DNA from: DASTPP01 sp035762175
Lineage (GTDB): Bacteria; Myxococcota_A; Polyangia; Polyangiales; Polyangiaceae
Assembly: GCA_035762175.1 (NCBI GenBank)
Contig: DASTPP010000064.1
Coordinates: forward strand, 1 to 64,000
Direction of reading: 5' to 3'
Length of the DNA: 64,000 nt
Shown here: piece after piece, positions 45,180 through 53,402 of the stretch
How the letters are laid out: the number at the start of each line of letters is the position of its first letter
Numbering within the stretch: the first letter of the stretch is position 1
Notes under the pieces: generated by a model
Databases searched by the model: none
Told to the model about the DNA's origin: nothing
Seen by the model: only the letters and a program-made list of their open reading frames with translations
Position numbers and translations under genes: made by a program

Positions 45180-45728
45180 GTGGGCGCGGGCGGCGACGCG
45201 CTCCGCACCTCGTTCGGCTCGCTCCGGCGCTGGCGCGCGTCCGACGCCGGGTCGCTCGCGCGCCACGCGAACAACCCCGCCGTCGCCCGCACCATGAGCG
45301 ACGCCTTCCCCTCGCCGTACGGGCCCGACGACGCCCGGCGCTTTCTCGCGCTCGCCGCGACCCAGGCCGGCTTCTTCGCCATCTGCACGGCCGACGACGA
45401 GGCCGTCGGCGGCATCGGCGTCGCGCCCGGGGCCGACATCTACCGGCTGACCGGCGAGGTCGGCTACTGGCTCGCCGAGCCCTTCTGGGGCCGGGGCATC
45501 GTGGCCGAGGCGCTCACGGTCTTCACCCCCTTCGCCTTCAAGCGCTTCGGCCTCGTGCGCCTCTACGCCCGCCCCTTCGCCACCAACGCGGCGTCGGGCC
45601 GCGTGCTCGAGAAGGCGGGCTACGCGCTCGAGGCGAGGCTGCGGGCGAACGTCGTCAAGAACGGCGCGGTGCTCGACCAGCTCGTCTACGCCGCGCTCGC
45701 GCCGGGCGCGCGACCGGGCCCGGCCTGA
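45180..45728 (+). CDS. GNAT family N-acetyltransferase (RimJ/RimL type)
   Basis: A 182-residue cytosolic acetyltransferase. LRRWRASDAGSLARHANNP starts the domain, GEVGYWLAEPFWGRGIVAEA is the acetyl-CoA-binding motif and NAASGRVLEKAGYALE is the C-terminal block of RimJ/RimL-type proteins. Substrates range from ribosomal N-termini to small amines; none can be assigned. The start is GTG 45180. Its stop overlaps the ogt start (TGATG). Confidence 0.88.
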   Translation: MGAGGDALRTSFGSLRRWRASDAGSLARHANNPAVARTMSDAFPSPYGPDDARRFLALAATQAGFFAICTADDEAVGGIGVAPGADIYRLTGEVGYWLAEPFWGRGIVAEALTVFTPFAFKRFGLVRLYARPFATNAASGRVLEKAGYALEARLRANVVKNGAVLDQLVYAALAPGARPGPA

Positions 45729-46270
45729 TGCACGACGTCGACCCCTGGTTCGACGATCGCGGCGGCCCCGAGGGGCCCGCGTTCGAGCGGCAGGTGCCGA
45801 GCCCGGTCGGGCCCTTGCGGCTCGTGGCGTCGGCGAGCGCGCTGGTGGGGCTCTACTTTCCCGGGCACCGGGGGGCCCCCGCCCCCGGGCGCCCGGCCGA
45901 CGAGCGGCACCCGGTGCTCGCGCAGGCGGAGGCGCAGCTCCGCGAGTACTTCGCCGGCCGGAGGCTCGCCTTCTCGCTGCCGCTCGCCCCGCGCGGCACG
46001 CCCTTTCAGCGGCGGGTCTGGCGGGCGCTCGTCGCGATCGGGCCGGGCGAGACGCGCTCGTACGCCGAGCTCGCGCGCGGGCTCGGCCGCCCGACCGCCG
46101 CGCGGGCGGCGGGGGCGGCCAACGCGAAGAACCCCCTCTCGATCGTCGTGCCCTGCCACCGCGTCGTCGGGTCCGGGGGCGCGCTGACGGGCTACGCCGG
46201 CGGGCTCGAGCGCAAGGCGTGGTTGCTCGCGCACGAGCGGGCGCTCGGCGGGCGGCCCCGCCCAGGCTGA
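45728..46270 (+). CDS. ogt: Methylated-DNA-protein-cysteine methyltransferase
   Basis: This suicide enzyme transfers O6-alkyl groups from guanine to its own cysteine. The 180-residue protein has GTPFQRRVWRAL, SYAELARGLGRP and the active-site motif VPCHRVVG with GGLERKAWLLAHE. The N-terminal RNase H-like domain is short, as in Ogt proteins. ATG 45728 shares a base with the GNAT stop (TGATG), so the two are coupled. Downstream the next gene is convergent. Confidence 0.93.
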   Translation: MHDVDPWFDDRGGPEGPAFERQVPSPVGPLRLVASASALVGLYFPGHRGAPAPGRPADERHPVLAQAEAQLREYFAGRRLAFSLPLAPRGTPFQRRVWRALVAIGPGETRSYAELARGLGRPTAARAAGAANAKNPLSIVVPCHRVVGSGGALTGYAGGLERKAWLLAHERALGGRPRPG

Positions 46271-46314
46271 AGCCCGGGCGGTCGACGAGGCGGGCGCCTC
46301 GCGCTGCCGGCGGG

Positions 46315-47469
46315 TCAGACCTCCGGCGCCAGCTCGGCGATCTCGACGTCCCAGAAGCGCGAGAGCGGCAGGCTCTTGACGGCGGCCTCGGCCGCGGCGG
46401 CGTCCTGGGCGCGCACGACGAGCCAGCCGCGGCGCCGGTCGACGGCCAGGTTCAGGCCCGCGACGACGCCATCGCGCGAGAGCTCGCCGAAGCGCCGGTG
46501 CTCGTCGGGCAGGACGGCCGCGATCTGCTCGCTCGTCGCCTCGGGGCGCGTGACGAGCGACGCGAGGAAGCGCCGCGAGCCGTGGCGCGCGACGGCGAGG
46601 GCGGGCGCGAGGACGGTGCGGGCGAACTCGGCGAGGGTCGTCGCGGTGGTCGTCGCGTCGGTGCGGGGCTCGGCCGGGTCGAGCTTGCCCGCCCGGATGG
46701 CCTCGAACATCTCGGCGTACAGGTCGACGACGAAGGGCGGCGCGCCCGACGCGGCCAGGCCCTTGCGCGCCTCGTCGACGCTCACCTCGACGTAGCGCAG
46801 GGGCCGGCCGAGCTCGCGGCCGAGGGTGGCGGCGACCTCGTCCCACGAGAGGTCGGCCGGGCCGTGCACGCCGAGCGCGCGGTGCCCGCGCCACGAGCGG
46901 TCGGCGAAGAGCTGCCCGGCGCGCAGCCCGATGTCGCGCGTCGCCACCCAGGGGAACCTCTTCGCCGCCGGGACCGGCGAGAAGACCGCGCCCTTCGCGG
47001 CGATGGCGGGCAAGTCGCGGAAGATGTTCTCCATGAAGAAGCCGGGGCGCAGCGAGGTGACGTCGGGCAGCGCGGCCTCGAAGGCGCGCTCGACCGCGAG
47101 CAGCGAGCCGACCGGCCCCGTGCCCGGCCCGTGGTGGGCGCCGACGCTCGAGAGCACCACGGCGCGCGCGAGCCCGCGGCGGGCGGCGGCCCCGGCGGCG
47201 CGCTCGGCCGCGGCGACGGCCCAGTCGTGGAAGTCGGGGCGCAGCGCCGGCGGCGTCAGCCAGAAGACGCCCGTCGCGCCCTCGAAGGCGCGGTCGAGTA
47301 CGGCCGGGTCGTCGATGTTGCCCTCGACGAGGCGCGCGCCGCGCTCGACGAAGGGCCGCACCTTGTCGGGCGAGCGGCTGATGAGGGTGAGGGGCTCGCC
47401 CAGATCGAGCAGGTACGTGGCGAGGGCGCGGCCGATCTGCGAAGCGGGGGTATTGATGACGACGCTCAT
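46315..47469 (-). CDS. NmrA-like NAD(P)-binding protein with C-terminal muconolactone-isomerase-like domain
   Basis: A 384-residue protein. Residues 1-285 are an atypical SDR of the NmrA/HSCARG type: Rossmann start MSVVINTPASQIGRALATYL (the Gly motif is changed to TPASQIG), LISRSPDK, LVEGNIDD and FWLTPP. Residues about 300-384 (FLASLVTRPEATSEQIAAVL, GWLVVRAQDAAAAEAAV) look like a muconolactone isomerase/YCII-type ferredoxin-like fold. NmrA-like proteins often sense NADP(H) redox state rather than catalyse. Start ATG 47469. It converges with ogt and diverges from the SDR gene. Confidence 0.82.
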   Translation of the reverse strand: MSVVINTPASQIGRALATYLLDLGEPLTLISRSPDKVRPFVERGARLVEGNIDDPAVLDRAFEGATGVFWLTPPALRPDFHDWAVAAAERAAGAAARRGLARAVVLSSVGAHHGPGTGPVGSLLAVERAFEAALPDVTSLRPGFFMENIFRDLPAIAAKGAVFSPVPAAKRFPWVATRDIGLRAGQLFADRSWRGHRALGVHGPADLSWDEVAATLGRELGRPLRYVEVSVDEARKGLAASGAPPFVVDLYAEMFEAIRAGKLDPAEPRTDATTTATTLAEFARTVLAPALAVARHGSRRFLASLVTRPEATSEQIAAVLPDEHRRFGELSRDGVVAGLNLAVDRRRGWLVVRAQDAAAAEAAVKSLPLSRFWDVEIAELAPEV

Positions 47470-47549
47470 GCCGAGAGGGGTAAGGCCCGCCGGCGGGCGC
47501 GCGATGACCGTTCGGCTCGAACTTATAGCCGGGCGTCTTGCCCGCCGCG

Positions 47550-47578
47550 TTGACCCGGGCCCCCCCCCCCCTTAGTCT
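47550..47578 (+). promoter_or_regulatory. Promoter with a 12-C spacer tract
   Basis: TTGACC (47550-47555) and TAGTCT (47573-47578) are 17 bp apart, and 12 consecutive Cs (47560-47571) make up most of the spacer. A nine-G run (47590-47598) lies in the leader. Slippage in the C tract would change spacer length and so promoter strength. Confidence 0.5.
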
Positions 47579-47631
47579 GGCGCCCGGCCGGGGGGGGGCG
47601 CGGCGTCATTCGCCAGAAAGGTGGGCGGGCC

Positions 47632-48447
47632 ATGAGCGGGCGCGTTTCGATCGTCACCGGGGGCGCGAGCGGCATCGGGCGGGCCTTGGTCACGGCCCTG
47701 GTCGCCGCGGGCGACCGGGTGGTCGCCGTCGATCTCGACGAAGAGGGGCTCGCGCGCGCGGCCGACGCCGAGCGCTGGCCCGAGGGCCGCGTCGACCGGC
47801 GCCGCCTCGACGTGCGCGACGCCCCCGGCTGGGACGCCCTCATCGCCTCGGTCGCGCGCGACGTCGGCCCCCTCGACCTGCTCGTCAACAACGCCGGCGT
47901 GCTCAAGCCGGGCGCGGTCGAGGCGATCGCCTACGCCGACATCGACTTTCACCTCGACGTCAACGCCAAGGGCGCCATCTACGGCACGGCCGCGGCGGCG
48001 CGGGCCATGGCCGCGCGCGGGCGCGGGCACATCGTCAACGTCGCCTCGCTCGCCGCGCTCGCGCCCGTGCCCGGCCTCTCGCTCTACGCCGCGTCCAAGC
48101 ACGCGCTGCGCGGCTTCTCGCTCTCGGTCGCCGTCGAGCTGCGCCCGAAGGGCGTCTTCGTCACCTGCGTGTGCCCCGACGCCGTCGCCACGCCCATGCT
48201 CGATCTGCAGCTCGACTACCCCGAGGCCGCCCTCACCTTCTCGGGCTCGGCGCCCCTCACCGCCGACGACGTCGCCCGCGCCGTCGTCGCCGCCCTCGCG
48301 AAGCGCCCCGTCGAGATCACCCTGCCCACCTCGCGCGGCCTCACCGCCAAGGCCGCCGGCGCCCTGCCCAACCTCGCCCACCACGTCGCGCCCCTGCTCA
48401 CCCGCAAGGGCCGCGACCGCCAAGAATCGATGCGCAAGGGCCGCTGA
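47632..48447 (+). CDS. Short-chain dehydrogenase/reductase
   Basis: A 271-residue classical SDR: TGGASGIG at 9-16, D36 in VAVDLDEEG (suggesting NAD preference), NNAG near 88-91, catalytic Ser in VASLAALAPV, YAASK near 149-153 and a C-terminal extension of about 40 residues. The C-terminus is basic (RKGRDRQESMRKGR). The substrate is unknown. ATG 47632 follows AAAGG. The poly-C promoter lies 54 bp upstream. The 43-bp repeat array begins 137 bp after the stop. Confidence 0.88.
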   Translation: MSGRVSIVTGGASGIGRALVTALVAAGDRVVAVDLDEEGLARAADAERWPEGRVDRRRLDVRDAPGWDALIASVARDVGPLDLLVNNAGVLKPGAVEAIAYADIDFHLDVNAKGAIYGTAAAARAMAARGRGHIVNVASLAALAPVPGLSLYAASKHALRGFSLSVAVELRPKGVFVTCVCPDAVATPMLDLQLDYPEAALTFSGSAPLTADDVARAVVAALAKRPVEITLPTSRGLTAKAAGALPNLAHHVAPLLTRKGRDRQESMRKGR

Positions 48448-48583
48448 GCCGCCCGTGCGCCGCCCCGCCGCCCTCTTCGGCTGCTCGTCGCCGCCGCCGC
48501 CCCCCAAGGCCTGCCCGGCGGCCCGCGCTGGCCCGCCGCGCGGCTCGAGAAGCTGAAGGGGTAGGCCCCGAAAGGGGGGCGAA

Positions 48584-48985
48584 CCTTTCGAATGGTGGTT
48601 CGAGGGCATCGACCCCCTCGCCCAACCTTTCGAAGGGCTCTGACAGGGTCACCCGTCCCCTCGGCGCACCGCTCGAAAGGTTCTCGAAGGGTGTCGACGA
48701 TCCCCGCGCAACCTTTCGAAAGGTTCTCGAAGGGTGTCGACGACCCCGGCGCAACCCTCGAAAGGTTCGCTCGAGGGGGTCGATGCCCTCGAACCACCAT
48801 TCGAAAGGTTCTGGAAGGGTGTCGATGACCCCGGCGCAACCTTTCGAAAGGTTCTCGAAGGGTGTCGATGACCCCCGCGCAACCTTTCGAAAGGTTCTGG
48901 AAGGGTGTCGATGACCCCCGCGCAACCTTTCGGAGGTTTGCCGAGGGTCGTCGATGCCCCCGGCGCAACCTTTCGAAAGGTTCGT
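48584..48985. repeat. Tandem array of 42-43 bp palindromic units
   Basis: About nine units start at 48590, 48632, 48675, 48718, 48760, 48803, 48846, 48889 and 48932, each beginning GAAAGGTTCT or a variant and ending CAACCTTTC. Junctions form the 16-bp palindrome AACCTTTCGAAAGGTT. The first two and fifth units are divergent. A 37-bp segment at 48584-48620 recurs exactly but inverted at 48772-48808. The 43-bp period is not a multiple of three and no single frame stays coding, so the array is noncoding. It fills 48448-49013 with no gene. Confidence 0.9.
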
Positions 48986-49013
48986 GGCGGCCGGGCCCCC
49001 CCTCGCCCGACCT

Positions 49014-52000
49014 TTAGCGCCGCTTCGGGCGCCCGAGGCCGCCTTCGACGGGGCGAAGCGCGGGCGGTTGCGCGGCGTTGCCGCCCTGCGGACGAAGCCC
49101 CGACGGAGTGAGCGGCCCGCTGGGCGCAGCGAGCGGGCTCAGGCGGGTCGGGCCGCCGAGCGCGTCGGGCTGCGGGCCGGCCGGCGGGGGCGTCGGCGCG
49201 GGCAAGGCGCCGTACTTCGCGATGTTCGGGCGCGACGAGGGCAGGTCGGCCTGCCTCGGGCTCGGGGGCACGGGCGGAAGCGGCAACCAGGGCAGGTTCG
49301 GCATCAGGGTGCCCCCAGGCGGGCTCAGCGGCGCTGCCATCGGGGTGCCCCGAGGCGGGCTCGGGGGCGACGACGGGGCGTGCCACGCGGGCGCAGGCGG
49401 CTCCAGAAGCCGGGTCGGCACGTTCGCTTCGTCTTCTTCGGGGTACGCCCGCGGGAGGCGCGCGGCCAGATCGGTGCGCGGGGGCGCGGCGGGGCCCTCA
49501 CCCCTGGCCCCTCTCCCGAGGGAGAGGGGAAGGGCGGGCGGTGCGGCATGGGCGGCGAGCCGGGGGTCGCCCGCGTAGGGCGGCGGGTGCGGGGTCGCCG
49601 GGGCGCCGGGCCGCTGGGCCGCGTGGGGCATCAACTTGGTGCGGTCGGCGTCGACGCGCGGCAGCTCTTGGGTGCGGTCGACGAGGGGGGCCTTGCCGGT
49701 GTGGCGCTGCGCCATGACGAGCGTGCGCTCGGCGGCGGGCAGGGCGGGCCCGGCGAACGAGGGCAGGCCGGCGCCGGCGGGCCCCTCGCCCCTGGCCCCT
49801 CTCCCGGGGGCGAGGGCAAGAGAAGGCGGCGGAGCGGCGGGGTGGGCGGGGGCCCAGCGCACCCATTTCAAGTCCATCGCGAAGATGGCGTAGAGCACCG
49901 GCACGAGCACGAGGGTGACGCCGGTGGCGACGGTGAGGCCGCCGATCTGGACGTAGCAGAGCGGCTCCCAGAGGGGGCCGCCGTGCACGGCGAGCGGCAC
50001 GAGGCCGAGCACCGTCGCGCCGACGGTGATGAGCACGGGGCGCAGGCGCTTGGCGCCGGCGTCGAGCAGGGCCGTGCGCAGATCTTCGCCGTGCTCTTGG
50101 GCCTCTTCGAGGTAGTCGAAGAGCACGATGACGTGGCTGACGATGACGCCGATGAGGCTGATGACGCCGACCGAGGCCATGAAGCTGAAGGGCGAGCGCG
50201 TCAGGGCGAGCGCGACGAGGGCGCCCGAGATACCGAAGGGTATGGCGGCGAAGACGATGAGAGGCTTCAGCGCGTTTTTGAACTGCACGACGAGGGTGAG
50301 CAAGATGGCGACGACCGAGACGACGCCGGCGAGGCCGCTGTCGCCGGCGACGCGGCGCACGTTCTCTTCGGTGCCGCCGACCTCCATCGAGTAGCCGGGG
50401 GGCAGCGAGGCCTGGAACGCTTCGAGGGCGGGGCGCGCGGCCTTCATCACCTCGGAGGGCAGAAAGCCCGCGGCCGGCAGGCACGCGATCGAGACCGTGC
50501 GCACCTGGTTTCGGCGCTGAATCTTCTCGGTCGTGAAGCTGTAGTCGACCTTCGAGATCTGGCGCAGGGGCACGCGCTGGGCGCCGCGCGACGAGAGCAC
50601 GTAGAGGTTGCTGACGCTGCCGACGTTGCCCCGCTCTTCGGCCCGCAGGCGCGCCACGATGGGAATCAGCTTGTCGCCCTCGCGCAGGTAGTTGAGGGGC
50701 AGGCCGTTCAGGCCGCCGGCCGACGAGGTGGCGACGTCGACGTTGGTCACGCCGGCGAGCTGCGCGCGCACCGGGTCGACGGCCAGGTCGATGCGGAAGC
50801 TGTTGACGCCCCAGTCGTCGCGCACGCGCTCGGCGGCGTCGACCCGGCGGAAGATCTCTTGCGCCCGCTCGGAGAGCTGGCGGAGGGTGGTGACGTCGTT
50901 GCCCGAGACGCGAACCTCGACCGGGTAGGGCACGAACTTGCCGTTCTCGAGCTGGCGCACGTCGACGCGCGCGCCCGGCACGCGCGCCGTGAGGGCGTCT
51001 TGCAGCGGGCCGATCAGGCGGGCGGTGTCGCGGTCGTCGTAGACCTCGAGCACGAGCTGGGCGTAGTTCTGTTGCCGGAGCTGCGGCGCGAGCGAGTACC
51101 AGAAGCGGGGGGCGCCGCCGCCGACGAAGCCCGTGACCGAGCGCAGCATCTGGCGGGGCTTGCCGGTGCCGCCGCCCGACCGGCCGAAGTCGGCGGCGAC
51201 CTCGCGGACGACCCGGTCGGCGAGGGCGGCGGTCTCGGCCGTCGCCGAGATCGAGGCGTCTTCGGGCAGGGAGATGTCGACGTACGAGAGGTACGACAAA
51301 TCTTTGGGGAAGAAGCTGCTCTTGAGCCGCGAGCCGGCGACGCCGCCGGCGACGAGCACGAGGGTCGAGGCGGCGAGCACGGCGTAGCGGCGGTCGACGG
51401 CGCGGCCGACGGCGCGGCGGTACGCGCCCATCGCGCGCTCGGCGAGGCCCCCGCCCGCGCCCGGGGGCCGGGGGCGCAAGAGCGCGAGCCCGAGCAGGGG
51501 GATGAACGACATCGACACGAGGCGCGAGGCGACGAGCGAGCAGGTCATCACCACGGGCAGGGCGTAGACGAAGCGCCCGACGTCGCCGCGGATGATGAGA
51601 AAGGGCAGGTAGGCGACGACGTTGGTGATGGTCGCGAAGAGAATGGCCCGGGCGAGCTTGGTCGGCCCGAGCCAGGCGGCGACGTGGCGGGGCCGGCCCG
51701 CGTCGAGCTCGGCCTTGATGGCGTCGCCGGCGACGACGGGGTCGTCGACGAGCAGGCCGAGCGCCAAGATGAGCGCCGCGAGCGACATCTGTTGAATGTC
51801 GACGCCGAGCGCGGACATGAAGACGAAGGTCATCGCCAGCGTGACGGGGATCGAGAGCGCCAGCACGAGGGCCGAGCGCCACTCGCGGAAGCCCAAGAAG
51901 CCGACGACGACGATGATGGCGATGGCCTCGTAGAGGCTGACCAGAAAGAGGTCGACCTTCTCTTCGACCTGCCGGGGCTGGTCGCTGGTGCGGGCGACGA

Positions 52001-53402
52001 CGAGGTCTTCGGGCACGAGCAGGCGCGCCTCGTCGAGCGCGGCGTCGATCTCGCGCGAGAACTGGGCGATGTGCTCGCCCTCGCGCATCTGCACCGCGAG
52101 CGTGATGGCCCGGGCGGTCTGGAACTCGCCGCCCGCGTCGCGGTAGGTGTGAAAGTTGAGGTAGCGCGGGGGCGCCTCGTAGTCGCGGGCGACCTCGACG
52201 ACGTCGCGCACGTAGGTGACGGCGCCCGCGGGGGTGGTGGCGAGCACGGTGTCGCCGATGTCGCGCTCGCCCTTGTAGCCGCCCGAGGGCTCGACGGTGA
52301 GGTTGCGCCCCTCGGCCTCGAGGGTGCCGCCGGGCATCTGCGCGTTGCGCGCGGCGATGGCGTCGCGCAGCGCCGACTGGCCGAGGCCGAGGGCGGCCAG
52401 GCGCTCTTGCGAGTAGTTGAGAAAGATGCGCTCGCCGACCACGCCCGCGCGCGTCACCTTGGCCACGGCGGGCACGCGCCGCAGGCGCTTGGCGACGGCG
52501 TCGGTGAAGTCGTCGAGCTCGCGGTAGCTGTAGCGCTCGCCCGCGGCCTCGGCGAGCTCGCCGGGCAGCCGGTCGAGCGGGCCGACGAAGGCGGGGCGCC
52601 AGACGTCGGGGTGAATGCGCGAGGCCTGCAGGCGCTCGGACAGGAAGCGCCCGACGAGCCGCTGGAGCGCCGGCACGCCGCCCCCGAGGGCCGCGTCGAC
52701 GGCGACGAAGCCCGGGCCCTCGACGGCCTTGACGTCGGCGGCCCCCTGCTGCGCCGCGAACGCGGCGAAGAGGCCGGCGACGCGCCGCACGGGCTCGGGG
52801 CTCAAGCTGCCGGGGAAGTTCAAGACGACCGACGCGCGCTCGCCCCCGGCCCCCGCCCGCGCCTTCGCGAGCGCCGCGCCGATCGCCTCGGCCCGCAGCT
52901 CGACCTCGACGTCGCGCGCCTTGGGCCCGGCCACGGTGAGCATGAGCGCGGCGGTGTCGCCGAAGTCTTTCTGGAACTCGATCGGCGAGGCGCCCGCCGG
53001 CAGATCGGTGAGGGCCCGCAGGCGCAGGTCGATGTCGTCGAAGGCCTTCGGCACCTCGGCGAAGGGCAGCGCCTCGCGCAGCACCACGCTCACGACCGAC
53101 AGGCCCGTGCGCGACGACGACTCGATGCGCTCGACCTCGGCGCTCTGCGCGACGCGCTCTTCGATCTTGCGGGTGACGAGCTCTTCGACCTTCTCGGCGG
53201 GCGCGCCCGGCCAGGCGCAGACGGCCACCGCCGTGCGCACCTTGATGAAGGGGTCCTTGCGCTGGGGCATCTGCGCGTAGGCGTAGAGGCCGAAGAGCAG
53301 GGTGGCGGCGAGCAGCACCCAGGCGACGTGGCGCGCCTCGGTGAAGTAGCGCGCGACGTTGCGCGTCCGGGCGACGAGCTCGCGGTCGTCCGGGCGGCTC
53401 AC
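49014..53402 (-). CDS. RND-family transporter permease with long Pro-rich tail
   Basis: A 1462-residue inner-membrane proton-driven exporter of the AcrB/HAE type. Residues about 1-1180 form the RND core: first helix VAWVLLAATLLFGLYAYAQ, twelve hydrophobic segments in two repeats, the proton-relay region GLLVDDPVVAGDAI and two large periplasmic loops (PGAPAEKVEELV...). The last 280 residues are a Pro/Ala/Arg-rich cytosolic extension absent from ordinary RND pumps, with DRTQELP and DRTKLMP motifs that could be kinase targets, and two palindromic-repeat-derived stretches. GTG 53402 overlaps the patatin stop (GTGA). No membrane-fusion or outer-membrane partner is in the window. By position it should export the product of the upstream PKS genes, as MmpL proteins do. 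Confidence 0.9.
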   Translation of the reverse strand: MSRPDDRELVARTRNVARYFTEARHVAWVLLAATLLFGLYAYAQMPQRKDPFIKVRTAVAVCAWPGAPAEKVEELVTRKIEERVAQSAEVERIESSSRTGLSVVSVVLREALPFAEVPKAFDDIDLRLRALTDLPAGASPIEFQKDFGDTAALMLTVAGPKARDVEVELRAEAIGAALAKARAGAGGERASVVLNFPGSLSPEPVRRVAGLFAAFAAQQGAADVKAVEGPGFVAVDAALGGGVPALQRLVGRFLSERLQASRIHPDVWRPAFVGPLDRLPGELAEAAGERYSYRELDDFTDAVAKRLRRVPAVAKVTRAGVVGERIFLNYSQERLAALGLGQSALRDAIAARNAQMPGGTLEAEGRNLTVEPSGGYKGERDIGDTVLATTPAGAVTYVRDVVEVARDYEAPPRYLNFHTYRDAGGEFQTARAITLAVQMREGEHIAQFSREIDAALDEARLLVPEDLVVARTSDQPRQVEEKVDLFLVSLYEAIAIIVVVGFLGFREWRSALVLALSIPVTLAMTFVFMSALGVDIQQMSLAALILALGLLVDDPVVAGDAIKAELDAGRPRHVAAWLGPTKLARAILFATITNVVAYLPFLIIRGDVGRFVYALPVVMTCSLVASRLVSMSFIPLLGLALLRPRPPGAGGGLAERAMGAYRRAVGRAVDRRYAVLAASTLVLVAGGVAGSRLKSSFFPKDLSYLSYVDISLPEDASISATAETAALADRVVREVAADFGRSGGGTGKPRQMLRSVTGFVGGGAPRFWYSLAPQLRQQNYAQLVLEVYDDRDTARLIGPLQDALTARVPGARVDVRQLENGKFVPYPVEVRVSGNDVTTLRQLSERAQEIFRRVDAAERVRDDWGVNSFRIDLAVDPVRAQLAGVTNVDVATSSAGGLNGLPLNYLREGDKLIPIVARLRAEERGNVGSVSNLYVLSSRGAQRVPLRQISKVDYSFTTEKIQRRNQVRTVSIACLPAAGFLPSEVMKAARPALEAFQASLPPGYSMEVGGTEENVRRVAGDSGLAGVVSVVAILLTLVVQFKNALKPLIVFAAIPFGISGALVALALTRSPFSFMASVGVISLIGVIVSHVIVLFDYLEEAQEHGEDLRTALLDAGAKRLRPVLITVGATVLGLVPLAVHGGPLWEPLCYVQIGGLTVATGVTLVLVPVLYAIFAMDLKWVRWAPAHPAAPPPSLALAPGRGARGEGPAGAGLPSFAGPALPAAERTLVMAQRHTGKAPLVDRTQELPRVDADRTKLMPHAAQRPGAPATPHPPPYAGDPRLAAHAAPPALPLSLGRGARGEGPAAPPRTDLAARLPRAYPEEDEANVPTRLLEPPAPAWHAPSSPPSPPRGTPMAAPLSPPGGTLMPNLPWLPLPPVPPSPRQADLPSSRPNIAKYGALPAPTPPPAGPQPDALGGPTRLSPLAAPSGPLTPSGLRPQGGNAAQPPALRPVEGGLGRPKRR
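49501..49816. repeat. Two copies of a 28-bp palindromic repeat inside the RND gene
   Basis: CCCCTGGCCCCTCTCCCG plus GGG(A/C)GAGGG at 49501-49528 and 49789-49816 differ at two bases. They encode GRGARGEGP-type segments in the tail. The related noncoding copies are at 44272-44390. Confidence 0.85.

Noticed and set aside
48590..48985. CRISPR array
   Set aside because: The segments between the palindromes are near-identical to each other, not variable spacers, and no cas gene is present.
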